Source: Stercoripulliclostridium_A sp963642145 (GTDB taxonomy: Bacteria > Bacillota > Clostridia > Christensenellales > DTU072). From it: a stretch of 64,000 nt of DNA. Below, piece by piece: positions 34,219-42,850 of this stretch. The stretch is from NCBI GenBank assembly GCA_963642145.1, contig CAVIFU010000002.1:1-64000 (forward strand), in the 5' to 3' direction. The position numbers and the translations under genes are program-made. Each line of letters begins with the position of its first letter. Positions within the stretch are counted from its first letter, which is position 1. The notes under the pieces are model-generated. The model had not been told where the DNA came from, did not search any database, and saw nothing but the letters and a program-made list of their open reading frames with translations.

Positions 34219-36909
34219 ATGCTTAGATTAGTAAATGTAACAAAAACTTACGATATGGGCGAATATCGAGTAAACGCACTCAGGGGCGTTTCACTTGCTT
34301 TCAGAGAATGCGAATTCGTATCGATCATAGGCGCGTCCGGTTGCGGTAAGTCTACTATGCTGAACATTATAGGCGGTTTGGACAGATACACGACCGGCGA
34401 TTTAATAATAGGCGATACCTCGACAAAAGAGTTTAAGGATGAGCAATGGGACGCATACCGCAATGCGACAATCGGCTTTATTTTCCAAAGCTACAACCTC
34501 ATACCGCATCTTACCGTTTTGGAGAACGTTGCGCTGGCGTTGAGCCTTTCCGGCGTAGACAAAGCCGAGCGTAACCGTCGTTCGATAGAAGCTCTTGAAA
34601 AGGTAGGACTCGGTGATGAGCTGAAAAAGAAACCTTCTCAACTCAGCGGCGGACAAATGCAGAGGGTTGCCATAGCCAGAGCTCTCGTCAACAATCCGAA
34701 AATCGTTCTTGCAGACGAACCGACCGGTGCTCTCGACAGCGAACTGAGCGTTCAGGTAATGGAAGTGCTCAAAGAAGTTGCAAAGGACAGGCTTGTAATT
34801 ATGGTTACCCACAACAACGAGCTTGCCAACGAGTACAGCACGCGTATTGTCCGATTGAAGGACGGACATGTAGAGTACGATACCATGCCGTACAGCTTGG
34901 AGGAAGAGGCGGCAGAATACGCGACAAAAGAGGACTCTGCCTGCAGTAGCGCGCCCGTAGAAAACGATACGGTGGAGAATACGAAGAAGAGTAGATCTCC
35001 CGTAGATTTTCTGAATAAGCTCGGAATAGGTGGCGGCAAAAAAAAGAAATGCAAAGGAAAATCTCCCTTCAAAGCTACTTCGATGAAAGCAAAAACGGCG
35101 TTTAGTTTGTCGTTTAAGAATTTGACTACAAAAAAACGTCGCACTTTCCTTACATCTTTTGCCGGGAGTATAGGTATCATAAGCCTTGCGTTGGTTTTGG
35201 CGATGTCAAACGGATTTAACGTATTCATCGATAGCATGCAAACCACAATCTTGGCTACCGTCCCGATAAGCGTGTACGAGTATTCTATCGATTACACGGT
35301 TATGACGGATATGTTTGAAAATTACGCCGACGAGGTCACTCCCGGCGAATATCCGGACGAAAAAGTCGCTTACATACAGGGCACGGGCGCCAGTGCGACA
35401 AGCGACGGCATATCGAGTTTGCTCGGTACCATACAAAATTCAATATCGACAAACGATATTTCGACCGATTTTGTAGAGTATCTCGGACAAATGGATAAGA
35501 GTTTGTACAAAGCCCTCAATATGTATTACGGCGTATCCATGAACGTATTGACAAAATCGTTAAATGATGACGGCGACACCGTATACGGCAAAGCCGCTCT
35601 CAAAAACGAAGCGACAACGGCTTTAACCATTGCTTCGCAAGTTCTCGGCGATAACGGATTGCAGACGAAGAATTGGTATCAGCTTGTGGGCGACGAAAAT
35701 TTCGTATTGGAGTACTATGACCTTATAGACGGTAGCTATCCCAAATCGAAAGAAGAGGTCGTGTTGGTTGTCGACGGCAACAACAGCATAAGCGCAGAGG
35801 CTCTCAAATTGTTCGGATTTGACGTTTACGAAAGAGATGAAAACGGCAAAGTCGTGCATAGCGAAAACGGCAACAGATATTATAAAGACGGAATCTCATT
35901 TGAAGACATATACAAACAAGAGCTGAAACTTGTGCACAATAACGACTATTATACGCAGGATCCCGATAACGAAAGTCATTATGTAGAAAACACAGTGAAC
36001 GAGAAGTTGTTTAATAATGACTCGAATCTTACGCTTAAAGTCGTAGGCGTCTTGCGTAGTAAGCCCAAGGCGTCCGTAGCTACATTGGGAACGGCGCTTT
36101 GTTATACGCCCGCACTCGCGAAGTACGTTGTCGAGAACGCGCACGAATCCAAAGTTGCCAAAGCCCAAGCGGAGTTGTTGAAAAATGAAGAAACAAAAGA
36201 TCAATGTGTAATTGATTTGGGCGGCACAGATCACTACAATTTGCCGCAAGACGCTTCGATTACAAAAGATAGCAGCGCATTACTTGGTATAACTGGATTT
36301 GCAACCAATGGACTTCAACGCACTCGCGTCCTTAAGGCTCTCGGCGTAGATACGACTCCCGTATATATAAATATCTATCCGACCAATTTTGATACCAAAA
36401 GTCAAATAACCGATTACGTCGACGCTTGGAACGAAAATGGCGGTGACATAAACTACTTTGACGTTTCGGAAATGTTTATACATAATATGCGTACAATCGT
36501 GGATTTGATGACATATGTATTGCTCGGAATGGCGTCGATATCACTTATTGTTTCGTCCGTAATGATTTCCATCATAACAGGTAACTCGGTAGTGGAACGC
36601 ACAAGGGAAATCGGTATACTCAGGAGCTTGGGCGCAAGGAAGAGGGATATATCGCGAGTGTTCGATGCGGAGACCTCGATACTCGGTTTGTATTCCGGAT
36701 TGCTCGGAATAGGCATAGCGTACGCGCTGGTGCCGTTTGCCAACTTCCTGATCGAGCGTAACGCAGGCGTCAGCGGACTAATGGTACTTAGCCCGTTGCA
36801 TGCCGTGCTGTTGGTTATTCTCAGTTTGACGCTGACGGTTATCAGCGGATTGGTGCCAAGCCAAGTGGCGGCGCACAAGAATGTAGTCGACGCATTACGC
36901 ATAGAATAA
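34219..36909 (+). CDS. Fused ABC exporter, ATPase plus FtsX-type permease (MacB-like)
   Basis: An 896-residue single-chain half transporter. The nucleotide-binding domain (about 1-225) has Walker A GASGCGKST at 38-45, signature LSGGQ at 142-146 and Walker B IVLADEPTGALDS. A charged linker (about 230-290, with a KKKKCKGK run) leads to a first membrane helix near 310-335, a large extracytoplasmic domain (about 340-765) and three C-terminal membrane helices (about 770-885) ending in the FtsX pattern with REIGILRSLGARKRDI. These transporters work as mechanotransmitters or export peptides, lipoproteins or antimicrobials; the substrate is unknown. It is followed by an intrinsic terminator, and no two-component system is adjacent. 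Confidence 0.9.
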   Translation: MLRLVNVTKTYDMGEYRVNALRGVSLAFRECEFVSIIGASGCGKSTMLNIIGGLDRYTTGDLIIGDTSTKEFKDEQWDAYRNATIGFIFQSYNLIPHLTVLENVALALSLSGVDKAERNRRSIEALEKVGLGDELKKKPSQLSGGQMQRVAIARALVNNPKIVLADEPTGALDSELSVQVMEVLKEVAKDRLVIMVTHNNELANEYSTRIVRLKDGHVEYDTMPYSLEEEAAEYATKEDSACSSAPVENDTVENTKKSRSPVDFLNKLGIGGGKKKKCKGKSPFKATSMKAKTAFSLSFKNLTTKKRRTFLTSFAGSIGIISLALVLAMSNGFNVFIDSMQTTILATVPISVYEYSIDYTVMTDMFENYADEVTPGEYPDEKVAYIQGTGASATSDGISSLLGTIQNSISTNDISTDFVEYLGQMDKSLYKALNMYYGVSMNVLTKSLNDDGDTVYGKAALKNEATTALTIASQVLGDNGLQTKNWYQLVGDENFVLEYYDLIDGSYPKSKEEVVLVVDGNNSISAEALKLFGFDVYERDENGKVVHSENGNRYYKDGISFEDIYKQELKLVHNNDYYTQDPDNESHYVENTVNEKLFNNDSNLTLKVVGVLRSKPKASVATLGTALCYTPALAKYVVENAHESKVAKAQAELLKNEETKDQCVIDLGGTDHYNLPQDASITKDSSALLGITGFATNGLQRTRVLKALGVDTTPVYINIYPTNFDTKSQITDYVDAWNENGGDINYFDVSEMFIHNMRTIVDLMTYVLLGMASISLIVSSVMISIITGNSVVERTREIGILRSLGARKRDISRVFDAETSILGLYSGLLGIGIAYALVPFANFLIERNAGVSGLMVLSPLHAVLLVILSLTLTVISGLVPSQVAAHKNVVDALRIE

Positions 36910-36928
36910 AAGCCCTTAGAAATAAACG

Positions 36929-36956
36929 AAACCGCCGATTTGCGTCGGCGGTTTTT
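36929..36956 (+). terminator. Intrinsic terminator after the ABC exporter gene
   Basis: A 10-bp stem AAACCGCCGA-like (36929-36938) paired with 36945-36954 and followed by TTTTT (36952-36956). It ends the long plus-strand unit that begins at hrcA. Confidence 0.88.
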
Positions 36957-36985
36957 GTATGCAGGCTTTGTCCGAGTAGGGGATG

Positions 36986-37019
36986 AAGAAAAAAGAATAC
37001 CGAGCATTGACTCGGTATT
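36986..37019 (-). terminator. Intrinsic terminator of rpsU (minus strand)
   Basis: On the minus strand a 9-bp stem (36996-37004 with 37011-37019, loop of six) is followed by CTTTTTTCTTC (36995 down to 36986), a good intrinsic terminator eight bases after the rpsU stop. It faces the plus-strand terminator at 36929-36956. Confidence 0.85.
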
Positions 37020-37026
37020 TGTATAA

Positions 37027-37203
37027 CTATTTATACATTCTTTTGCGTGCAGCTTCGGCTTTCTTTTTGCGACGAACGCTGGGCTTCTCGTATGCTTCCT
37101 TACGACGGAGGTCTCCGATAATACCGTCGTTGGCGCATTTCTTCTTCCATCTGCGGATGGCGGAATCAAGAGTTTCATTCTCTTTTACGATAACGGTTGA
37201 CAT
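37027..37203 (-). CDS. rpsU: 30S ribosomal protein S21
   Basis: A 58-residue basic protein of the small subunit, important for initiation on some mRNAs. It starts MSTVIVKENETLDSAIRRWKK and ends in a Lys/Arg-rich tail (RRKKKAEAARKRMYK). GGAGGT lies seven bases before the ATG at 37203; an upstream in-frame GTG overlaps the Shine-Dalgarno region and is unlikely. It is a monocistronic minus-strand gene in an otherwise plus-strand region, with its own promoter (37264-37236) and terminator. Confidence 0.95.
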   Translation of the reverse strand: MSTVIVKENETLDSAIRRWKKKCANDGIIGDLRRKEAYEKPSVRRKKKAEAARKRMYK

Positions 37204-37235
37204 TATATTCACCTCCTTCGGTTTTAATCGTTAAT

Positions 37236-37264
37236 ATGATACATTATTCGGCGCGCTTTGTCAA
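37236..37264 (-). promoter_or_regulatory. Sigma-A promoter of rpsU
   Basis: On the minus strand, TTGACA (37264-37259), a 17-base spacer and TATCAT (37241-37236), followed about 18 bases later by GGAGGT. Confidence 0.85.
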
Positions 37265-37405
37265 CGATAAACTGCTTATTTTTGAAATTGTCGAATAGTT
37301 GCGCGAGCATGACGGCATATTTAACCGATTGATGTGGTTAAGAGCTCCATTACAAGATTTTTTGTCGAATTTTGCCTAAAATGTTCGTGAGCCGATTTTA
37401 TAAAG

Positions 37406-37411
37406 TATAAT
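37406..37411 (+). promoter_or_regulatory. -10 element before the 116-residue unknown gene
   Basis: TATAAT with only a poor -35 (TTCGTG, 37383-37388) 17 bases upstream. AAGGAG for the downstream gene is at 37431-37436. The rest of the 240-base gap between rpsU and this gene holds no other signal I can support. Confidence 0.5.
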
Positions 37412-37443
37412 CTAAATAATACTTTCGATTAAGGAGATACAAA

Positions 37444-37794
37444 ATGAAATCCAATTGTTCCAAGAGAAGCGATCTCATCAAAGAAGCGCGTGAAAGATTT
37501 ACAAGGGGCGATTACGCGACCTTGCGCAAGTTGCGCGAAATACGTTGCGACGGCAAGATCGTATATCTTGCAAACAGACTGTTGACTCCCGAAGAATTGT
37601 TTGAGTATTATGACTATGTTGAGCGCGTCCAATCATCCGCTACTTTTGTTACGGACGTTATAGGTAAACTTATAGATCACAAGATCTATGAATCGCTATG
37701 CAAAGAAGGGAGAGAAAAGTATGTATTGGAAGTTGCGGAATTATATTGCTATTTGCTCGGAGTATATAAAATCAAGCATGGTGCGTCATCTTGA
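37444..37794 (+). CDS. Unknown 116-residue cytoplasmic protein upstream of dnaG
   Basis: A soluble, charged, mostly helical protein with no signal peptide or membrane segment. Visible features are a basic N-terminus (KRSDLIKEARERFTRGDYATLRKLRE), a central TPEELFEYYDYVERVQ segment and a Tyr/Leu-rich end (VAELYCYLLGVYKIKHG). I do not recognise a family. The AAGGAG Shine-Dalgarno and a TATAAT upstream support it as a real gene. It lies 78 bases before dnaG and may be the first gene of the dnaG-sigA unit; a role linked to replication or sigma factor expression is speculation. Confidence 0.75.
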   Translation: MKSNCSKRSDLIKEARERFTRGDYATLRKLREIRCDGKIVYLANRLLTPEELFEYYDYVERVQSSATFVTDVIGKLIDHKIYESLCKEGREKYVLEVAELYCYLLGVYKIKHGASS

Positions 37795-37825
37795 TAAGAA
37801 TTATTCAATAATTTAAGGAAAAGCA

Positions 37826-37927
37826 ATGCGCGAATTCGTAAATACATTTGTTAAAAGGAGATGTTTAACAATATGGCAAGGTTCCCGGAACGGTGGTTGG
37901 AGGACCTTAAGTTGCGGTCCGACATAG
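37826..37927 (+). CDS. Possible 33-codon upstream ORF overlapping the dnaG start
   Basis: ATG at 37826 with AAGGA 7-10 bases upstream opens a 33-codon frame (MREFVNTFVKRR...) that runs out of frame across the dnaG start and stops at 37927. It could be a regulatory leader peptide coupled to dnaG or chance. Low confidence because nothing conserved can be seen in it. Confidence 0.25.
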   Translation: MREFVNTFVKRRCLTIWQGSRNGGWRTLSCGPT

Positions 37928-39603
37928 TTTCCGTTTTGAGTAAGTTCATATACTTACAGCGTCGTGGCAGCAAGTATTGGGCTTGCTGTCCTTTTCATAA
38001 CGAAAAAACGCCATCTTTTGTCATAAATCCCGAAGAACAGTACTATTATTGCTATGGTTGCCACAAAAGCGGCAATGTAATTACGTTTTTGATGGAACAT
38101 GAGCATATGTCTTACGGCGATGCGGTAGAATGGTTGGCGCGGGAAGCCCATATGGATGTCCCCGAAAACGATGATCCCGAATTCCAAGAGCGCCAAATCA
38201 AAAGAGAAAAGCTTGTAGCCGTAAACAGAGCCGCCGCACAATACTTTTATTCTTGCCTAAAACGTAGTGACGCGCGCGAAGTTCTCGACTATATGGACAA
38301 AAGGGGCTTGAGTAGTGAAACTCGTATAATATTCGGTCTCGGATATTCTCCCGACGGATACGGGCTGCTTAATACGCTTACCAAAGCCGGTTTTTCCAAG
38401 GAAACGATGATTTCTGCAGGACTTGTAAACGAAGACGGCTACGATCCGTTGGCAAAACGCATGATAATTCCGATAATCAATGCAAGAGGGCAGGTCGTCG
38501 GATTCGGAGGCAGGACTCTCCAAAAGGACGCGAAGCCCAAATATCGCAACACCAAAGGCACGTTACTTTTTGATAAACGCAGAAATTTATATAATATCAA
38601 CCTGTTCAAAAAAACGCAGACCGAAGAGAAGCATACGTCAGTAATACTTACGGAAGGCTACATGGACGTCATAAGTCTATATCAAGGCGGTATACACAAC
38701 GTCGTAGCGTCTATGGGCACCGCTCTTACTCCGGAGCAGTGTAGGGAAATGCATAAGTATGTGCCACTCGTATACGTTTGTTATGACGGCGACTCCGCAG
38801 GACAAAATGCAACGTGGAGATCGCTTGATTTGTTGGTAGAAGAGGGCTTGGAAGTCAAAGTAATGTCCTTACCCGACGGTATGGATCCGGACGATACAAT
38901 CAAAAAAACGGGCGTAGAGGGTTTCCGTAAGCTTATGCGAGAAGCACTACCGCTCAATGAGTTCAAAATAAGGACCATAGCCTCCAAATACGACGTAAAA
39001 ACCATTGACGGACGAGAAAAGTTTGCAAGAGCCACGTTGCCTGTGTTGACCGAAATGGACGCCATTTCGCGCGAAACATATTCTAAACTTGTGTCCGACA
39101 TAAGCGGCTTGAGTAGCGACAGTCTTTTAGCTTCGGTAGGAAGCGCAACGGAGGCAGATGTGTCGGCGCGCAACAAGACGCGCGATAGATCCGAAGGCGA
39201 TTCGGACTTAGGCGTACGTAGATTTGTGCTGGCGTCGGCTATCGAGCTTAAAGACTATGTCAAAATCGAAGATTTAAAGGAATATTACTTTAATTCGGAT
39301 GTACACAAAGCCATATACAAGTACATAAGGGAAAGAATGGAGAAAAAAGATCATCCGCCGCGTAAAGGCGATTTGTTTGATTTGGCGGAAGACGGGAACG
39401 CCGAAATTGCGGAAGTGATCGCGTCGACGGAAAAGGTTGCCGTCGATAAACAAGCAGAGTTTTACAAGGCTTGCATAAACAAACTTGAAAGAGAAACAAG
39501 TCAAGCCGAGATACAGCGCATCGTGGAAGAATTGAAAACGGCGCAAGGCGAACAAAAAACGGCATTGGAAAGAGAACTTATGCTAAAACTAAATAAAAAG
39601 TAA
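37873..39603 (+). CDS. dnaG: DNA primase DnaG
   Basis: Synthesises RNA primers at the replication fork. The 576-residue protein has the N-terminal CHC2 zinc-binding domain (CCPFHNEKTPSF, then YYCYGCHKSGNVITF, about residues 32-72), the Toprim core with VILTEGYMDVISLYQGG near 257 and CYDGDSAGQNAT near 303, and a C-terminal helicase-interaction region. Two ATGs are possible: 37861 directly abuts the GGAG core, leaving no spacing, whereas 37873 lies 12 bases after it and is preferred. sigA follows after 19 bases, the classical macromolecular synthesis arrangement (rpsU is nearby but inverted). Confidence 0.96.
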   Translation: MARFPERWLEDLKLRSDIVSVLSKFIYLQRRGSKYWACCPFHNEKTPSFVINPEEQYYYCYGCHKSGNVITFLMEHEHMSYGDAVEWLAREAHMDVPENDDPEFQERQIKREKLVAVNRAAAQYFYSCLKRSDAREVLDYMDKRGLSSETRIIFGLGYSPDGYGLLNTLTKAGFSKETMISAGLVNEDGYDPLAKRMIIPIINARGQVVGFGGRTLQKDAKPKYRNTKGTLLFDKRRNLYNINLFKKTQTEEKHTSVILTEGYMDVISLYQGGIHNVVASMGTALTPEQCREMHKYVPLVYVCYDGDSAGQNATWRSLDLLVEEGLEVKVMSLPDGMDPDDTIKKTGVEGFRKLMREALPLNEFKIRTIASKYDVKTIDGREKFARATLPVLTEMDAISRETYSKLVSDISGLSSDSLLASVGSATEADVSARNKTRDRSEGDSDLGVRRFVLASAIELKDYVKIEDLKEYYFNSDVHKAIYKYIRERMEKKDHPPRKGDLFDLAEDGNAEIAEVIASTEKVAVDKQAEFYKACINKLERETSQAEIQRIVEELKTAQGEQKTALERELMLKLNKK

Positions 39604-39622
39604 TTTGTTACAGGAGAACAAA

Positions 39623-40690
39623 ATGCCAGATAAAGAAGCAAGAGTAAAATTAGAGATACAAAGAGTCGTAGATTATTACAAGGAAAAAGATGTAAAAAAT
39701 ATCAACGAAGAAGATCTCTTAAATAAAGTAGAGAAGCTTGATCTCGAACCGCAAGATATAGAGAACCTATACAAAGAGCTTGAATCCGTAGGCATATCCG
39801 TCAAGGAGCAATCCGAGACAAAAAACGACCAACTGCTCCAAAAGATAATGAACGAAGTCAACATAGATGACTCCGTCAAAATGTATCTCAAAGATATAGG
39901 CAGAGTACCGCTTCTTTCGGGAGAAGAGGAATTGAAGCTTGCCAAAGAGATGTCGGAAGGCAGTGCGGAAGCCAAAGAAAAGCTGATAAACGCGAATCTG
40001 CGTTTGGTGGTAAGTATAGCCAAAAGATATGTCGGCAGAGGAATGGCGTTTTTGGATCTTATCCAAGAGGGTAACCTCGGATTGATGAAAGCGGTAGACA
40101 AATTCGATTATACAAAAGGATTTAAGTTTTCCACTTATGCCACATGGTGGATTCGTCAGGCGATAACGCGTTCAATAGCAGACCAAGCGCGTACAATACG
40201 TATTCCCGTGCACATGGTTGAGACTATAAACAAACTTGTCAAAGTCTCTCGAAACCTCCTCCAGCAATTGGGAAGAGAACCGACTACCGAGGAAATAGCG
40301 GAAGCCATGGGCATATCGGAAGCGCGAGTTATGGAAATACAAAAAATAGCGCAAGATCCCGTCTCGCTTGAATCCCCCATAGGCGAGGAAGAAGACAGTC
40401 ACCTCGGAGATTTCGTAGTGGACGACAAGGCTGTCGCGCCTGTAGACGCAGCCGAGTCCAATATGTTGAAAGAGCAAGTAAACGAAATTTTGGGAACATT
40501 GCTTCCGAGAGAAGCGATGGTGCTGATTTTGCGTTATGGCTTACGTGACAACAGACCACGCACGTTGGAAGAAGTCGGCAAGGTCTTTAACGTAACGCGT
40601 GAAAGAATACGTCAAATTGAGGCAAAAGCTTTGCGTAGGCTAAAGCACCCGAACAAAACCAAAAAATTGCGTGATTTTCTGGATAAATAG
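39623..40690 (+). CDS. sigA: Primary sigma factor SigA (RpoD)
   Basis: The housekeeping sigma factor; promoters with TTGACA-N17-TATAAT in this window are presumably its targets. The 355-residue protein has an N-terminal region 1.1, then region 1.2 (VKMYLKDIGRVPLLSGEEEL), region 2 with NLRLVVSIAKRYVGRG and FKFSTYATWWIRQAI near 160-185, region 3, and region 4 with LRDNRPRTLEEVGKVFNVTRERIRQIEAKALRRLKHP at the C-terminus. The ATG after CAGGAG at 39623 is chosen over an upstream TTG. The stop overlaps trmK by one base. Confidence 0.98.
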   Translation: MPDKEARVKLEIQRVVDYYKEKDVKNINEEDLLNKVEKLDLEPQDIENLYKELESVGISVKEQSETKNDQLLQKIMNEVNIDDSVKMYLKDIGRVPLLSGEEELKLAKEMSEGSAEAKEKLINANLRLVVSIAKRYVGRGMAFLDLIQEGNLGLMKAVDKFDYTKGFKFSTYATWWIRQAITRSIADQARTIRIPVHMVETINKLVKVSRNLLQQLGREPTTEEIAEAMGISEARVMEIQKIAQDPVSLESPIGEEEDSHLGDFVVDDKAVAPVDAAESNMLKEQVNEILGTLLPREAMVLILRYGLRDNRPRTLEEVGKVFNVTRERIRQIEAKALRRLKHPNKTKKLRDFLDK

Positions 40691-41340
40691 TGATTAAGCT
40701 CGACAAAAGGCTGTCTTGCTTATTGCAAGAAATCGACGGCGATGTTTTGGCAGATATAGGATGCGATCACGGCAAACTATCGGTGTCGGCGGTTTTGAGC
40801 GGCAAAGCAAAAAGTGTTATAGCCGTTGATATAAGCAAAGAGAGCCTCGGTAAAACAATTAAACTTGCATCCGAATACGGAGTCGGAGAAAAAATAAGCT
40901 GTCGCGTAGGAGACGGCTTTTCACCTATTTCGGAGGATGTGGACACCGCCGTTATAGCCGGAGTCGGAGGGTACGAAATAGCTGCAATTTTGGACGGACA
41001 AACATATTCGGCAAAAAGGCTTGTGCTATGTCCGCATCAAAACCCGTCGGAGGCTCGCAAAGCTTTGGACAAACACGGCTACACAGCCGTCAAAGATTAT
41101 ATAATCGATTGCTCCGGCAAGTTTTATCCAATAATAGTGGCGGATAAACAAAAAGAGCTCATCCCGTATAAGCAAGAAGAGTTAAGATTCGGCAAAAATA
41201 TACCGGCAACACGGGAATACGCAGATATGCTGTCGGCTCGCAAACAAGCGTTGGACGCGAGGTTTGCCGAGCACACGGTGACGTCTAAGTGTATGATAGA
41301 AGAATATGAAGAGGTAAAAAATCTGTTATGCTCAAAGTAG
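40690..41340 (+). CDS. trmK: tRNA (adenine22-N1)-methyltransferase TrmK
   Basis: SAM-dependent enzyme making m1A22 in tRNA, essential in several Gram-positive pathogens. The 216-residue protein has the SAM motif VLADIGCDHGKLSVSAVLSGKA near residue 19 and VIAGVGGYEIAAIL near 92. The start codon is GTG, overlapping the sigA stop. The sigA-trmK-nif3 order is a Bacillota hallmark. It overlaps nif3 by 13 bases. Confidence 0.93.
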   Translation: MIKLDKRLSCLLQEIDGDVLADIGCDHGKLSVSAVLSGKAKSVIAVDISKESLGKTIKLASEYGVGEKISCRVGDGFSPISEDVDTAVIAGVGGYEIAAILDGQTYSAKRLVLCPHQNPSEARKALDKHGYTAVKDYIIDCSGKFYPIIVADKQKELIPYKQEELRFGKNIPATREYADMLSARKQALDARFAEHTVTSKCMIEEYEEVKNLLCSK

Positions 41341-42101
41341 AAAACGTGGTAAAAGCAATAGAAGCTTTCGCGCCGCTTGATATACAGGCGGAGTATGACA
41401 ATTCCGGATTGCTGTTCGGCGACCCTCAATGGGAAATCAAAGGCATACTCGTTACCCTCGATAACTCGGAAGAAGCCGTCAAAGAGGCGATAGAAAAGGG
41501 GTGCAATATGATAGTGGAGCACCACCCAAGCATATTCTTGCCCGTAAAAAAAATAAATTTATCCGTTCCGAAGCAACGTGCGCTTGCTCTTGCTATAAAA
41601 AACGATATAGCGATATACAGCGCGCATACGACGGTTGATTTTACGGTAGGCGGACTTAACGATAAAGTTGCCGAGATGTTGGGACTCGAAAACATCGTAA
41701 ACGCAGACAATTCACCGTCCGGCGCAAGAATAGGCAGACTGAAAAGTCCTATGGCGTTAGATGCGTTTGCTAAGCGGGTAGCGGAAGTTTTCGACGACAA
41801 ACATTCGTTTTATGTCGGAGATAAGGACGCCGTTGTGCGTACCGTAGCGGTAATCAACGGAGCCGGTGGCGGGTCCGAGTCCGTAATATTCGAGCTCAAA
41901 AACGCCGGAACCGACGTATTGATTACTTCCGAGTATAAATATAACGTCATAAGGTTGGCAAAAGACCTCGGATATGCTATAATATCCGTTGGACATTATG
42001 ATAGCGAAGCGCCTTTTTGCAATTTGATAAAAGACGTTTTGCACAAAGACGACATCGGTTGCGTTTTCGTAGCGGAAACCGGCACAAATCCCGTAAATTA
42101 G
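41328..42101 (+). CDS. Nif3-like dinuclear metal-binding protein
   Basis: A 257-residue Nif3/DUF34 family protein (YqfO in Bacillus, but without its PII-like insertion, so the compact form). The metal-binding signatures are NSGLLFGDP near residue 24, IVEHHPSIF near 60 and a C-terminal SVGHYDSE near 219. The family is widespread; a role as a GTP cyclohydrolase-like or hydrolase enzyme has been proposed but is not firmly established. It is co-encoded with trmK. Confidence 0.92.
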   Translation: MLKVENVVKAIEAFAPLDIQAEYDNSGLLFGDPQWEIKGILVTLDNSEEAVKEAIEKGCNMIVEHHPSIFLPVKKINLSVPKQRALALAIKNDIAIYSAHTTVDFTVGGLNDKVAEMLGLENIVNADNSPSGARIGRLKSPMALDAFAKRVAEVFDDKHSFYVGDKDAVVRTVAVINGAGGGSESVIFELKNAGTDVLITSEYKYNVIRLAKDLGYAIISVGHYDSEAPFCNLIKDVLHKDDIGCVFVAETGTNPVN

Positions 42102-42110
42102 GAGGGCACA

Positions 42111-42809
42111 ATGAATATAGAAAAGATATTGGAGTATCAGGCAGAGGATCTGATAATCTATAAAGCCGATCGCGAGTATGCCAACAGCGAAGAAAATCGT
42201 AGGTATGTTGATTTGCGCAACAGAGTAGCTGCGACGAGCGATCGCCTCATGAAGCTTGACAAAGAAACCGGTGCCATCTTTAAGGAATTGGAAAGGATAG
42301 ACGCTCAGCTTACGTCGTTTATCGAGACGAGCAAATCTACGCAGATTTCCGGAGCGAAGACTGTGGATCAATCCAACAAATTAATAGGCAATATAGAACG
42401 CTTGGAAACTGAATTGGACGCAATCGATCGTGAATCGAAAAAATATTTTCAACGCCTTGCGGACATATCCAAAGACGTTAAGTTGTTGCATGGTCAATAT
42501 GTCAAACTTGTAAACGAAGCAAGAGGCGCGCTGGACGCGCGTAACGCAAAGAGAGAAGAGATTCTCAAATCCATTACGCACAACGGCGTCAAATTGCAAG
42601 AGCTCAAAGCGTCACTTGACCCCGAAGATTACAAAATCTATATGCATGCAAGGCAAGCTAAAATCAAATTGCCGATAGTTGTGGAGTTTAACAACGGACA
42701 TTGCTCCGGATGCGGTATGGATATAGGCACCGAAGTCGGTGACAAGTTGCAAAATAGCGGAGATATTGCAGAGTGTCCGCATTGCAGACGTATAGTTTAT
42801 CGCAAATAA
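42111..42809 (+). CDS. Coiled-coil protein with C-terminal C4 zinc ribbon
   Basis: A 232-residue protein with a long charged coiled coil (about 1-180) and a C-terminal zinc ribbon, CSGCGMDIGTEV...CPHCRRIVY (about 197-230). It matches the zf-RING_7 / CT398-type family that commonly follows nif3 in Bacillota. The molecular role is unknown; the fold resembles proteins that interact with flagellar or secretion-type sigma or ATPase partners in Chlamydia, but no such link can be seen here. GGAGG precedes the ATG. Confidence 0.85.
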   Translation: MNIEKILEYQAEDLIIYKADREYANSEENRRYVDLRNRVAATSDRLMKLDKETGAIFKELERIDAQLTSFIETSKSTQISGAKTVDQSNKLIGNIERLETELDAIDRESKKYFQRLADISKDVKLLHGQYVKLVNEARGALDARNAKREEILKSITHNGVKLQELKASLDPEDYKIYMHARQAKIKLPIVVEFNNGHCSGCGMDIGTEVGDKLQNSGDIAECPHCRRIVYRK

Positions 42810-42830
42810 TTGAACATAAAAGCATATAAT

Positions 42831-42850
42831 TTACCGAGGAGACTCGGTAA
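42831..42850 (+). promoter_or_regulatory. Hairpin sequestering the dapF ribosome-binding site
   Basis: TTACCGAG (42831-42838), loop GAGA (42839-42842, a GNRA tetraloop), CTCGGTAA (42843-42850): an 8-bp perfect stem. The Shine-Dalgarno GAGGAG (42836-42841) lies in the 5' stem and loop, and the last paired base is the A of the dapF ATG. Translation would need the hairpin to open. A TATAAT sits just upstream (42825-42830) but has no convincing -35. Confidence 0.65.

Noticed and set aside
42825..42830. TATAAT as the dapF promoter
   Set aside because: No acceptable -35 lies 16-18 bases upstream, and a start from it would fall inside the hairpin; kept only as a note.
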